DNA of 64,000 nt, from contig CAMDFT010000004.1 in NCBI GenBank assembly GCA_945897795.1, forward strand, positions 18,538-82,537. Reading direction: 5' to 3'. The notes under the pieces are model-generated. The model ran no database searches. It saw only the letters and a program-made list of their open reading frames with translations, and was not told where the DNA came from. A program made the translations under genes and the position numbers. Origin of the DNA: Limnohabitans sp. Rim8 (lineage in GTDB: Bacteria > Pseudomonadota > Gammaproteobacteria > Burkholderiales > Burkholderiaceae_C). Below, in pieces: positions 19,144-28,619 of the stretch (within the stretch, counting starts at the first letter, position 1; each line of letters starts with the position of its first letter).

Positions 19144-22100
19144 TCAATGATTCAACTGCCCCCAAGCCTTCTCGAGCCGCTTGATGCTGACCGGCTGTGG
19201 GGTGCGCAACTCTTGCGCGAAGAAGCTCACGCGCAATTCTTCCAGTAGCCAGCGGAACTCCAGCATGCGGGCGTCTTGCGCGCCTTTGCGTTCGGCCACC
19301 AGACGCCAGTAGCGTTGTTCTTGGGGCTTCAATTCCGTCAGGCGCTGGGCGTCGCGGGCGGGGTCGGCGCGGTATTTGTCCAGGCGCTGGGTGATGGCCT
19401 TGAGGTAGCGGGCGTAGTGCTGAAGCTGCGGCCACGGGGTGGCGGCCATGAAGTTTTTGGGCATCAGGCGTTGCAGTTGCGCTGTGCAGTCTGCGGTCGC
19501 GTCGGGGGCATTTTTGGTGTCCTTGATCTTGCGGGTGGCCGCGCCAAACTCCAGCAAGATGGTGCCCGCCAGTCGGGCCACTTCGTTGGCAATCAGCGTG
19601 AGGCGGCCCCGGCCTTCTTCGATGCGGCGCTTAAACGTGATCTCGTCGTTGGGCAGCGGATCGAGCAAAAAGGCGCGGTCGAGCGCCACGTCGATGATCT
19701 GGGTTTTCAGCTCATCGGCGGTGCCCAGCGGCATGTAGGCCACGGCCATTTTTTGCAGGTCGGGGATGTTTTTCTCAAGGTACTTGAGCGCGTCTTTGAT
19801 TTGCAGCGCAAACATGCGGCGCAGGCCAGCGCGGTTTTTGGCGGCGGCCACATCGGGCTCGTCAAACACTTCGATGGTCACGGCGTCTTGCACGTCCACC
19901 AGCGCGGGAAAGCCGATCAGGGTCTGGCCGCCTTTGCTGATTTCCATCAACTCGGGCAGTTCGCCAAAGGTCCAGGCGGTGTAGCGCTGGGGGGCCAAGG
20001 GCTTGGGGGCGGAGGCGGGTTTTGAAGTTGCAGGTGCGCGCTGGCTGGATTGCCGCGCTTCGCTCGCAATGACGGGTGAAGAGCTTGCAGTGGCAGGAGA
20101 CAGGCTTACGTTGCCTTGAGTGACGCTCGCACCAACGGAAGACACTTTCAGCTGCGCCAGCTCCTGAAACGCGCCACGCGCTTTGGCACCCAGCTCGCCC
20201 TTGAGCGCGCCCAGGTTGCGGCCCATGCCCAGTTGGCGGCCATGTTCGTCCACCACCAGCAAGTTCATGAACAGGTGCGGACTCAGCATCTCGTGTTTGA
20301 AGTCGGTGCGCTTAATGTCGAGGCTGGTTTCGTCGCGGGCTTTTTTGAGCAGCACGTCGGTCAGCGATCCGGCACCAAACAGCTCAGGCGCCGACAGCTC
20401 AGCGGCCAAGCGCGTGGCCGACTCGGGCAGCGGCACAAAGCGGCTGCGCGGGCGCTGCGGCAGGCTTTTGAGGAGGGCCTGGATTTTGTCTTTGAGCAGG
20501 CCGGGCACCAGCCATTCACAGCGGTCTTCGCTCACCTGGTTCAGCACAAACAAAGGCACCGTCACGGTCACGCCGTCGCGGGCATCGCCCGGCTCGTGCA
20601 AATACGTGGCCTGGCAATCGGTGCCGCCCAGGCGGATGTGTTTGGGGAAGGTCTGCGTGGTGATGCCTGCCGCTTCGTGGCGCATCAGCTCTTCGCGGCT
20701 CAGCATCAAAAGGCGCGGCTGTTTGGCGCTCTCAGTGCGGTACCAGTTCTCCAACAGACGGCCGCTGCACACGTCGGCAGGCAGTTGCTGGTCATAAAAA
20801 GCGTAGATCAGTTCGTCGTCCACCAACACGTCTTGGCGGCGCGACTTGTGTTCCAGCTCTTCGACCTTGGCGATCATCTTGTGGTTGGCGGCCAAGAACG
20901 GCAACTTGGTCTCCCATTGGTCACCCACCAGCGCTTCGCGGATGAAAATCTCGCGTGCACCGTGCAGGTCCACCCGGCTGTAGGGCGTGCGGCGGCCGCT
21001 GTAGACCACCAGTCCATAGAGCGTGGCCCGCTCCAGCGCCACCACTTCGGCGGACTTCTTTTCCCAATGCGGGTCGAGCAGTTGCTTCTTGAGCAAGTGC
21101 GCGCCGACTTGCTCTAGCCATTGCGGCTCAATGGCCGCGATGCCCCGGCCAAACAGGCGCGTGGTTTCCACCAGCTCGGCCACCACGATCCAGCGGCCTG
21201 GCTTTTTGCTCAGGTGCGCGCCGGGGTGTTTGTGAAACTTGATGCCGCGTGCACCCAGATAGGCTTCTTCGTCTTCGAGCTTGTAGCCCACGTTGCCCAG
21301 CAGACCCGCCAGCATGGACAGGTGCAGCTGCTCGTAACTGGCGGGCTGCGTGTTGATGCGCCACTTGTGCTCGGCCACCACCGTGAGCAGCTGGGTGTGC
21401 GTGTCGCGCCACTCGCGCACACGGCGTATGTTGATGAAGTTCTGACGCAGCAGTTGCTCGTATTGGCGGTTGCTCAGCTTGTGGGTGGGTTGGTGGCTAC
21501 GGCCACCGTCATCGCGAGCAGCGGAGCGAGGTGGCGATCCAGCATGAATCACAACGGATTGCCGCGCTTCGCTCGCAATGACGGAAGGTCTGTCATCGCG
21601 AGGCACGAAGCGATCCATGGTTTTCTGTCCGCTTTTCATGCCCGCACTTGAAATGACGGCAGAACGGGCATGGGTTTCGCCGCCACGGGCGTCGTGAATC
21701 CATTTCCACAGCTTCAGGTAGCCGGTGAACTCGCTCTTGTCGTCGTCAAACTTGGCGTGTTGCTGGTCGGCCTGGGCCTGGGCGTCCATGGGGCGGTCGC
21801 GCACGTCTTGCACGCTCATGGCGCTGGCGATCACCAGCACTTCGTCCAGCGCTTCGCGACCACGCGCTTCCAAAATCATGCGGCCCACACGCGGGTCGAG
21901 CGGCAGGCGGGCCAGCTCTTGGCCAATGGGCGTCAGCTCGTTATCTTCGTCCACCGCGCCCAACTCGGCCAGCAATTGGTAACCGTCGGTGATCGCCCGT
22001 TTGGACGGCGCTTCGATGAACGGAAAGTCTTCCACCACCCCCAGGTGCAGGCTCTTCATGCGCAAGATCACACCCGCCAAGGACGAGCGCAAAATTTCCG

Positions 22101-23301
22101 GATCGGTGAAGCGCGGGCGGCCCGCAAAGTCTTTGTCGTCGTAGAGGCGAATGCAAATGCCGTTGGCCACGCGGCCGCAACGGCCCGCACGCTGGTTGGC
22201 TGCCGCCTGGCTGATCGGCTCGACCATCAATTGCTCAACCTTGCTGCGCAGGCTGTAGCGCTTGACGCGGGCGGTGCCAGCGTCGATCACGTAGCGGATG
22301 CCAGGCACAGTGAGCGAGGTTTCGGCCACGTTGGTGGCGAGAACAATGCGGCGGCCATTCGATGCCTCAAAAATCTGGTCTTGCTCGGCCTGCGACAAGC
22401 GGGCAAACAGCGGCAGCACTTCGGCCCCGCGAGTCAGCGGCTGGTGCGACAGGTGTTTGCGCAAGTGGTCGGCGGCTTCGCGGATTTCACGCTCGCCCGG
22501 CAAAAAAATCAGGATATCGCCCGCTGCCCCGCCCTGCCAGAGTTCGTCCACGCCGTCGGCCATGGCCTCGTTCAGGCCGTAGTCACGCGTTTCTTCAAAC
22601 GGGCGGTAGCGCTGCTCGACTGGAAAGGTGCGGCCAGAGACCATGATCACCGGAGCTGGGCCGTTGCGCGAGGCAAAGTGTTTGGCAAAGCGGTCGGCGT
22701 CAATGGTGGCCGAGGTGACGACGATTTTGAGGTCTGGGCGGCGCGGCAAAATTTGGCGCAAGTAGCCCAGCAAGAAGTCGATGTTCAGGCTGCGTTCGTG
22801 CGCCTCGTCGATGATGATGGTGTCGTAGGCCTGCAGCAGCGGGTCGGTCTGGGTTTCGGCCAGCAAAATGCCGTCGGTCATGAGCTTGACGGAGGCGTTT
22901 TTGCTCAAACGGTCTTGAAACCGCACCTTGAAACCCACGACCTCGCCCAATGGCGTTTTCAGCTCCTCAGCAATGCGCTTGGCCACAGAGCTGGCCGCAA
23001 TGCGCCGGGGCTGGGTGTGGCCGATCATGCGGGCGCGTTCGCCCGGCTTGGCGTTGAGCTTGCCGCGCCCCAGCGCCAGCGCGATTTTGGGCAGCTGCGT
23101 GGTCTTGCCCGAACCCGTTTCACCGCAGACGATGATGACCTGGTGCTGGTCCATGGCGGCCATGATTTCGTCTCGGCGAGCAGAGACCGGCAGGCCTTCG
23201 GGGAAGTCGATTTGGAGGGGGGAGTCGGACAAGGCGAAAACTTCTGTGAAAATCAATGTAAGAACAGCTGGGATTATCCCAGCCCCCAGCATTGACCGCA
23301 C
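19144..23301 (-). CDS. hrpA: ATP-dependent RNA helicase HrpA (DEAH box)
   Basis: VCGETGSGKTTQLPKIAL, DEAHERSLNIDF, SATID, QRAGRCGR; 1385 aa with in-frame repeat insertions. Confidence 0.96.
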   Translation of the reverse strand: MRSMLGAGIIPAVLTLIFTEVFALSDSPLQIDFPEGLPVSARRDEIMAAMDQHQVIIVCGETGSGKTTQLPKIALALGRGKLNAKPGERARMIGHTQPRRIAASSVAKRIAEELKTPLGEVVGFKVRFQDRLSKNASVKLMTDGILLAETQTDPLLQAYDTIIIDEAHERSLNIDFLLGYLRQILPRRPDLKIVVTSATIDADRFAKHFASRNGPAPVIMVSGRTFPVEQRYRPFEETRDYGLNEAMADGVDELWQGGAAGDILIFLPGEREIREAADHLRKHLSHQPLTRGAEVLPLFARLSQAEQDQIFEASNGRRIVLATNVAETSLTVPGIRYVIDAGTARVKRYSLRSKVEQLMVEPISQAAANQRAGRCGRVANGICIRLYDDKDFAGRPRFTDPEILRSSLAGVILRMKSLHLGVVEDFPFIEAPSKRAITDGYQLLAELGAVDEDNELTPIGQELARLPLDPRVGRMILEARGREALDEVLVIASAMSVQDVRDRPMDAQAQADQQHAKFDDDKSEFTGYLKLWKWIHDARGGETHARSAVISSAGMKSGQKTMDRFVPRDDRPSVIASEARQSVVIHAGSPPRSAARDDGGRSHQPTHKLSNRQYEQLLRQNFINIRRVREWRDTHTQLLTVVAEHKWRINTQPASYEQLHLSMLAGLLGNVGYKLEDEEAYLGARGIKFHKHPGAHLSKKPGRWIVVAELVETTRLFGRGIAAIEPQWLEQVGAHLLKKQLLDPHWEKKSAEVVALERATLYGLVVYSGRRTPYSRVDLHGAREIFIREALVGDQWETKLPFLAANHKMIAKVEELEHKSRRQDVLVDDELIYAFYDQQLPADVCSGRLLENWYRTESAKQPRLLMLSREELMRHEAAGITTQTFPKHIRLGGTDCQATYLHEPGDARDGVTVTVPLFVLNQVSEDRCEWLVPGLLKDKIQALLKSLPQRPRSRFVPLPESATRLAAELSAPELFGAGSLTDVLLKKARDETSLDIKRTDFKHEMLSPHLFMNLLVVDEHGRQLGMGRNLGALKGELGAKARGAFQELAQLKVSSVGASVTQGNVSLSPATASSSPVIASEARQSSQRAPATSKPASAPKPLAPQRYTAWTFGELPELMEISKGGQTLIGFPALVDVQDAVTIEVFDEPDVAAAKNRAGLRRMFALQIKDALKYLEKNIPDLQKMAVAYMPLGTADELKTQIIDVALDRAFLLDPLPNDEITFKRRIEEGRGRLTLIANEVARLAGTILLEFGAATRKIKDTKNAPDATADCTAQLQRLMPKNFMAATPWPQLQHYARYLKAITQRLDKYRADPARDAQRLTELKPQEQRYWRLVAERKGAQDARMLEFRWLLEELRVSFFAQELRTPQPVSIKRLEKAWGQLNH
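20047..20075. repeat. palindromic repeat copy GGATTGCCGCGCTTCGCTCGCAATGACGG inside hrpA
   Basis: 29 bp identical to 21556..21584; encodes VIASEARQS in the hrpA frame. Confidence 0.9.
21508..21615. repeat. cluster of three GTCAT(T/C)GCGAG-type palindromic repeats inside hrpA
   Basis: GTCATCGCGAGCAGCGGAGCGAGGTGGCGATCC (21508..21540), inverted GGATTGCCGCGCTTCGCTCGCAATGACGG (21556..21584), GTCATCGCGAGGCACGAAGCGATCC (about 21592..21615). Confidence 0.88.
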
Positions 23302-24665
23302 AAAACGCCCAACAGCCCATGTCCACAGTTTTCAATTTCACCTTCGTGCCCTGGTTCCGGTCAGTGGCGCCTTACATCCACATGCACCGGGGCAAGACCT
23401 TTGTGGTGGGCATCGCGGGCGAAGCGATTGCGGCGGGTAAGCTGCAAAACCTGGCGCAAGACTTGGCGCTGATCCAAAGCATGGGCGTCAAGATCGTGTT
23501 GGTGCACGGGTTTCGACCCCAAGTCAACGAACAGCTGGCCGCCAAAGGCCACACCCCCAAATACTCCCACGGCATCCGCATCACCGACAGCGTGGCGCTG
23601 GACTGCGCCCAAGAGGCGGCGGGCCAACTGCGCTACGAAATCGAAGCGGCGTTCAGCCAAGGTCTGCCCAACACGCCGATGGCCGGCTCCACGGTGCGGG
23701 TGATTTCGGGCAACTTCATCACGGCGCGGCCCGTGGGCATTGTCGATGGCGTGGACTTCATCCACTCGGGCTTGGTGCGCAAGGTGGACGTGGACGGCAT
23801 CATGCGCACGCTGGACATGGGCGCGATGGTGCTGCTTTCGCCCTTTGGCTTTTCGCCAACAGGCGAGGCGTTCAACCTGTCCATGGAAGAGGTGGCCACC
23901 AGCGTGGCCGCCGAGTTGCAGGCCGACAAGTTGATTTTTGTGACCGAGGTGCCGGGCATCCGCATCGAGCCCCATGCCCCGGCCAGTGAAGACAACCCCA
24001 TCGATACCGAACTGCCGCTGGCGGCGGCCAAACAATTGCTGGCTTCGCTGCCCCAGCCTACCGAGCCGACCGACATTGGCTTTTATTTGCAGCACTGCGT
24101 CAAAGCTTGCGAAGAAGGCGTGGAGCGCTCACACATCTTGCCCTTTGCGGTAGACGGCGCTTTGCTTTTAGAGGTGTATGTGCACGACGGCATCGGCACC
24201 ATGGTGATCGACGAAAAACTCGAAGAGCTGCGCGAAGCCACCGCCGATGATGTGGGCGGCATCTTGCAGCTGATCGAGCCGTTTGAGAAAGACGGCACCT
24301 TGGTCAAGCGCGACCGCACCGAGATCGAACGCGATGTGGACCACTACACCATCATTGACCACGACGGCGTGATCTTTGCCTGCGCCGCGCTCTACCCCTA
24401 CCCCGAGAGCAAAACCGCCGAGATGGCGGCGCTCACCGTCTCGCCTCAGTCGCAAGGCCAAGGCGATGGCGAAAAAGTGCTCAAGCGCATCGAGCAACGA
24501 GCACGCGCCATGGGGGTCAAAAGCATCTTTGTACTGACCACCCGCACCATGCACTGGTTCATCAAACGCGGTTTTGTTCAACAAGACCCCGACTGGCTGC
24601 CCGAAGCGCGCAAGCGCAAATACAACTGGGACCGCAAGAGTCAGGTGCTGGTCAAAAAGCTCTGA
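23292..24665 (+). CDS. argA: amino-acid N-acetyltransferase (N-acetylglutamate synthase)
   Basis: Amino acid kinase domain plus C-terminal GNAT; FNFTFVPWFRSVAPYIHMHRGKTFVVGIAGEAI. Confidence 0.95.
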   Translation: MTAQNAQQPMSTVFNFTFVPWFRSVAPYIHMHRGKTFVVGIAGEAIAAGKLQNLAQDLALIQSMGVKIVLVHGFRPQVNEQLAAKGHTPKYSHGIRITDSVALDCAQEAAGQLRYEIEAAFSQGLPNTPMAGSTVRVISGNFITARPVGIVDGVDFIHSGLVRKVDVDGIMRTLDMGAMVLLSPFGFSPTGEAFNLSMEEVATSVAAELQADKLIFVTEVPGIRIEPHAPASEDNPIDTELPLAAAKQLLASLPQPTEPTDIGFYLQHCVKACEEGVERSHILPFAVDGALLLEVYVHDGIGTMVIDEKLEELREATADDVGGILQLIEPFEKDGTLVKRDRTEIERDVDHYTIIDHDGVIFACAALYPYPESKTAEMAALTVSPQSQGQGDGEKVLKRIEQRARAMGVKSIFVLTTRTMHWFIKRGFVQQDPDWLPEARKRKYNWDRKSQVLVKKL

Positions 24666-24974
24666 TCACAGGTCCAGCACCAGCCGCGCCGTCTGGCTGC
24701 GCGAGCAGCAGATCAGCATCTGTGTGTTCGCCTCTTGCTCCTCTGGGGTGAGGAACATGTCCCAATGGTCGGGTTTGCCCGCGACCACTTGGGTCAGGCA
24801 GGTGCCGCACACACCTTGCGAGCAGGAGAACGGCACCTCGTGGCCCGCATCCTGCAGCGCGCTCAAGATGCTTTGCTCTTTGCCCACCTTCAAGGTCTGG
24901 CCACTTTTTTGCAAATGAACTTCGAAGCTGCTATTGGCATCGATGGGGGTCTGTGTCAAGTCTGGGGTACTCAT
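24666..24974 (-). CDS. stand-alone plant-type [2Fe-2S] ferredoxin, like the C-terminal domain of VanB/phthalate dioxygenase reductase
   Basis: VPFSCSQGVCGTCLTQVVAGKPDHWDMFLTPEEQ...MLICCSRSQTARLVLDL; no FNR-type domain in the ORF. Confidence 0.88.
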   Translation of the reverse strand: MSTPDLTQTPIDANSSFEVHLQKSGQTLKVGKEQSILSALQDAGHEVPFSCSQGVCGTCLTQVVAGKPDHWDMFLTPEEQEANTQMLICCSRSQTARLVLDL

Positions 24975-26023
24975 GCGGTGATCTCGGAGGAATTTTCCTG
25001 GGCCAATAAACGGTCGATGATACGGCGCGACTGCACGCCGCCCGAATCGATGTTGAGCATCAAAAGTTTGCGCTCTGGCCATTGGCTGATGTTGGCTTGC
25101 TGCAGCTGAAGCATCTCCATGTCTTCGTTAAAGATGCCGCCCTGGCCTGCGCGGATCTTGTCGGTCAGCGCCGCGTCTTCGGGCTTGAACTGGCGGGCCA
25201 TGCCCCAGTGGTACCAGTGCGAGGTTTCGGTCTCGGGCGTGATGAAGTCGACCACCACGCTGTAGGCCTTGTGCTCAGGTGCTGCGTCAAAACCGCCTTT
25301 GCCGGCCAGAGCCACACCCACGTCGATCATGATGTGGCTGGGGGGCGTGAAGCGGCAAATTTGCCAGCGGTCCACCTTGGCCTGCGGGTCCAGACCGTTG
25401 GCGCTCATGGCCATTTGCCAAAAAGGGGGGGCCTGAATGCCTTGCATGTGGCGCTGCAAGACGACTTGGTCGCCTTCCACCTTGGTTTCGCTGGGAGTCT
25501 CGTCGATCTCGGGCTGGCCGATGCTGTTGGCGTGCACATAGGTCTCGTGCGTCAGGTCCATCAGGTTGTCGATCATCAGGCGGTAATCGGCCTTGACGTG
25601 GTACAGCCCGCCGCCATAAGCCCAGGCCGGGTTGTCAAAGAACTCGAACACCGGCATCTTGGATTCGTCCACCTTGGTCTGGTCACCGGGCCAGACCCAG
25701 ACAAAACCATAACGCTCGACCACGGCATAACTCTTGATGGCCGGAAAGCCGCGCACGCGCTGACCGGGCATCTGCACGGTTTTGCCATCCACACCCATTT
25801 CCAGGCCGTGGTAGCCGCACTGCAAATGGCCTTTGCACACCCGGCCCAGGGACAAGGGCGCGCCCCGGTGCGGACAAAAATCCTCCACCGCTGCCACACG
25901 ACCGTCCGGACCTTTGAAAAAGGCCATTTTTTCGTTGCAGATGGTGCGGCCCAGCGGCTTGCTGCCCAGCGCTTCGATTTCGGCCTCAGTGCAGGCCACA
26001 TACCAAGTGTTTTGGATGAACAT
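24971..26023 (-). CDS. Rieske aromatic ring-hydroxylating oxygenase alpha subunit, VanA-like
   Basis: FCPHRGAPLSLGRVCKGHLQCGYHGLEMG Rieske motif; DNLMDLTHETYVH mononuclear iron ligands. Confidence 0.9.
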   Translation of the reverse strand: MFIQNTWYVACTEAEIEALGSKPLGRTICNEKMAFFKGPDGRVAAVEDFCPHRGAPLSLGRVCKGHLQCGYHGLEMGVDGKTVQMPGQRVRGFPAIKSYAVVERYGFVWVWPGDQTKVDESKMPVFEFFDNPAWAYGGGLYHVKADYRLMIDNLMDLTHETYVHANSIGQPEIDETPSETKVEGDQVVLQRHMQGIQAPPFWQMAMSANGLDPQAKVDRWQICRFTPPSHIMIDVGVALAGKGGFDAAPEHKAYSVVVDFITPETETSHWYHWGMARQFKPEDAALTDKIRAGQGGIFNEDMEMLQLQQANISQWPERKLLMLNIDSGGVQSRRIIDRLLAQENSSEITA

Positions 26024-26062
26024 GTTTCAACCTTTATGGCAAATGAGTTGGATGACTGGCGC

Positions 26063-26629
26063 TCACAAGGCCTTGACCTCTTTGTCCACCAAGATCACCA
26101 GGTCTGCGCCGGTGATCAAGGTGATGCGGTGCTCTGCAGCGTATTCCTCGGCTTTGGTGCTCACTTGCCCCAAGCTGATGCAAACACTGTTGCTGGCCTC
26201 GAGCGCATCGCGGTGGGCCACAAGTTCGCGCAGCGGCTCCAGGCCCATGGCGGCCGCTTTCCAGCGTTTTGCGCTGACCACGGTGCGCACGCCCTTTTTC
26301 TCGAGCAGCATGTCGGCCGCACCGGTGAGGGTTGTGACGCTGTAACCCTGGCGGGTAAAGGCCGAGTCCAGCACCACCGAAAAATCTCTCCAACTCATGC
26401 CACCGAGGCTTTGCAAACCTTTTTCCACCAGCGCTGGACTGGGCAAGTTGCGCTGTCGCCAAAAGGCCATGCAACCGATCACAAAGAACGGGAAGCCCCC
26501 CAACATGCCCACGCCTGCGTACTTCTCGGGCAACAAGGCCCCAGCCGCCAGGGCAACCACAGCCACCAACAAAAAACTGATCCACCACGGCGAACGCAAC
26601 AGCACCGCAAACAGCGATTTCTCGGACAT
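26063..26629 (-). CDS. membrane-anchored Mrr-like restriction-endonuclease-fold protein
   Basis: Two N-terminal hydrophobic helices, then WRDFSVVLDSAFTRQGYSVTTLTGAADMLLEKKGVRTVVSAKRWK; start placed at MSEKSLFAV. Confidence 0.7.
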   Translation of the reverse strand: MSEKSLFAVLLRSPWWISFLLVAVVALAAGALLPEKYAGVGMLGGFPFFVIGCMAFWRQRNLPSPALVEKGLQSLGGMSWRDFSVVLDSAFTRQGYSVTTLTGAADMLLEKKGVRTVVSAKRWKAAAMGLEPLRELVAHRDALEASNSVCISLGQVSTKAEEYAAEHRITLITGADLVILVDKEVKAL

Positions 26630-26693
26630 CTTGAATTTCACACACGCTCCCTGTCGATCAAAAAAGCGGCCTGCATGGCCGCAGGGCACATTA

Positions 26694-27518
26694 TCAAACG
26701 GGTGTGTCGCCAGCCAAGGTGATGCGGTGCATCACCCGGCGAAAACCGTGGTAATCGTTGACCGGGTTGTGCTGGGTGCAGCGGTTGTCCCACACCGCCA
26801 GAGAGTGGGGCTGCCAGACAAAGCGGCAGGTGAACTCGGGCTTGACCTGGTGCTGAAACAGAAAGTTCAGGATGGGCGTGCTTTCGGCATCGGTCATGCC
26901 GACGATGCCCGAGGTGTGGGCGATGTTCACATAAAGGGCTTTGCGCCCGGTTTCGGGGTGGGTGCGCACCAGCGGGTGGTGGGCCAAATACGCTTGGGGG
27001 GCATTGTCTTTGCCATCGCTTTTGATGCGGTCTTCGCGGGTTTTGGACACATCAGCCTTGGCCGAACTGCTGATGCCGACCAGCCCATTTAACAGGGATT
27101 TCATGGTGTCAGAGAGCGTCTCCCAGGCCATGTATTGGTTGGCAAACAAGGTGTCACCCCCATAAGGCGGCACCTCTTTGGCCAGCAGCATCGAGCCCAT
27201 GGGTGGCCGCTCCAAGTAGGTGGTGTCGGAGTGCCAAATGCCACCAAAGTTAACTTTTTCGTGCTCGAGTTTTTTGACTTCGATGACGCAGGGAAAGCCC
27301 TCAAGGCCTTTGACAAAAGGGTATTCGACCGGCTGACCCAGGGTTTGTGCAAAACGCATGAATTGATCAGGCAAAAGGTCTTGTTCACGGAAAAAAATGA
27401 CCTGGTGCTGCAGCAGTGCGGCGCGAATGGCCTGTTGCAGATCGGCCGTGGGGGGCTGGGTCAAATCAACCCCGTACAGCTCAGCGCCCAGTGCGCCTGC
27501 GATTTGTCGAATGATCAT
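26694..27518 (-). CDS. TauD/TfdA-family 2-oxoglutarate-dependent dioxygenase
   Basis: WHSDTTYLERPP...; RFVWQPHSLAVWDNRCTQH; start at MIIRQIAGALGAELYGVDL. Confidence 0.92.
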   Translation of the reverse strand: MIIRQIAGALGAELYGVDLTQPPTADLQQAIRAALLQHQVIFFREQDLLPDQFMRFAQTLGQPVEYPFVKGLEGFPCVIEVKKLEHEKVNFGGIWHSDTTYLERPPMGSMLLAKEVPPYGGDTLFANQYMAWETLSDTMKSLLNGLVGISSSAKADVSKTREDRIKSDGKDNAPQAYLAHHPLVRTHPETGRKALYVNIAHTSGIVGMTDAESTPILNFLFQHQVKPEFTCRFVWQPHSLAVWDNRCTQHNPVNDYHGFRRVMHRITLAGDTPV

Positions 27519-27630
27519 CTTTTCATTGTTGCACAGGCACTTGGGTAAACCCCCATCCGAAATGTCCGCCGCGAGACAAGCGCCGCCGCTGCTTCGTGTC
27601 ATTCTGGACCTCTTGTTTTCTGGAGATGAC

Positions 27631-28599
27631 ATGTTCAATCGTGGTTGGAATTTTTTGGCCCTGTCCTTGGGCTTGTGCATGGTTCAGGGCGCGGCCTTGG
27701 CGCAGGACTTTTTGTCGAAACCCGTGCGTATCGTGGTGCCGCAAACACCGGGCGGCGCATCCGACGCGCTGGCCCGTATCGTGGGTCAAAAGTTGAGCGA
27801 AAAATGGGGCCAGGCGGTGGTGATCGAAAACCGCGCAGGGGCCGGTGGCAATGTGGGCATGGAGCATGTGGCACAAGCCACGGCCGACGGCCACACGCTG
27901 CTGATGAGCTACGCCGGTTCGCACGCCATCAACGCGGCCTTGTACAAAAAACTGCCCTTCGATCCCGAAAAAGATTTTGAGCCCGTGGCCACATTGGCCA
28001 CATTGCCCTTTGTGTTGGTGGTGCGCCCCGACTCGCCCGTCAAAAGCATCAAGGACCTGGTGGACCAAGGCCAGCGCTCGCCTTTGACGTTTGGCTCGGC
28101 AGGCAACGGATCGGTGAACCACTTGCTGGGCGTCATGTTCAATGCCGCAGCCAGCACCAAGCTCGAACACATTCCCTACCGTGGCGCGGCACCGGCCATG
28201 CAGGACCTGATGGGCGGCCAGATCAACATGGTGTTCACCAGTTTGCCTTCGGTATCGGGGGCCATCAAGAGCGGCACCTTGCGCCCGGTGGCGGTGACCA
28301 GCGGGGCGCGTTCGGGCAACTTTCCGAACATTCCCACCATCGCCGAAGGGGGCTTCAAAGAGTTTGATGTGTCGCCCTGGTTTGGTTTGTTTGCCCCGGC
28401 CAAAACCCCGGCGGCCGTGATTCGCCGCATCAACCAAGATGTGCAAGAGGTGCTGAAAACCAAGGACGTGATCGAGCGCTTCAATGCGCAAGGCGCCGAT
28501 GTGCTGATCACCCAACCTGCTGAGTTTGCTGGCATGCTGAAAAAAGACTTGGCCAAATGGAGCGTGGTGGTCAAAGCTTCGGGCGCTCAAATTGACTGA
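27631..28599 (+). CDS. Bug/TctC-family periplasmic substrate-binding protein
   Basis: Signal peptide, KPVRIVVPQTPGGASDALARIVGQKLSEKWGQAVVIENRAGAGGNVG. Confidence 0.93.
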   Translation: MFNRGWNFLALSLGLCMVQGAALAQDFLSKPVRIVVPQTPGGASDALARIVGQKLSEKWGQAVVIENRAGAGGNVGMEHVAQATADGHTLLMSYAGSHAINAALYKKLPFDPEKDFEPVATLATLPFVLVVRPDSPVKSIKDLVDQGQRSPLTFGSAGNGSVNHLLGVMFNAAASTKLEHIPYRGAAPAMQDLMGGQINMVFTSLPSVSGAIKSGTLRPVAVTSGARSGNFPNIPTIAEGGFKEFDVSPWFGLFAPAKTPAAVIRRINQDVQEVLKTKDVIERFNAQGADVLITQPAEFAGMLKKDLAKWSVVVKASGAQID

Positions 28600-28619
28600 C
28601 CCCGACAAGGAAACACCCC

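Noticed and set aside
18926-19435. Full 169-aa minus-strand ORF as a complete toxin gene
   Set aside because: The part above 19144 is an alternate frame of the hrpA 3' end; only the segment below about 19141 resembles HigB.
21670-23295. 541-aa ORF antisense to hrpA (and similar long antisense ORFs at 25082..26722, 51788..53368, 36637..38193)
   Set aside because: Mirror frames of well-conserved coding genes; no domain signatures; codon-bias artefact.
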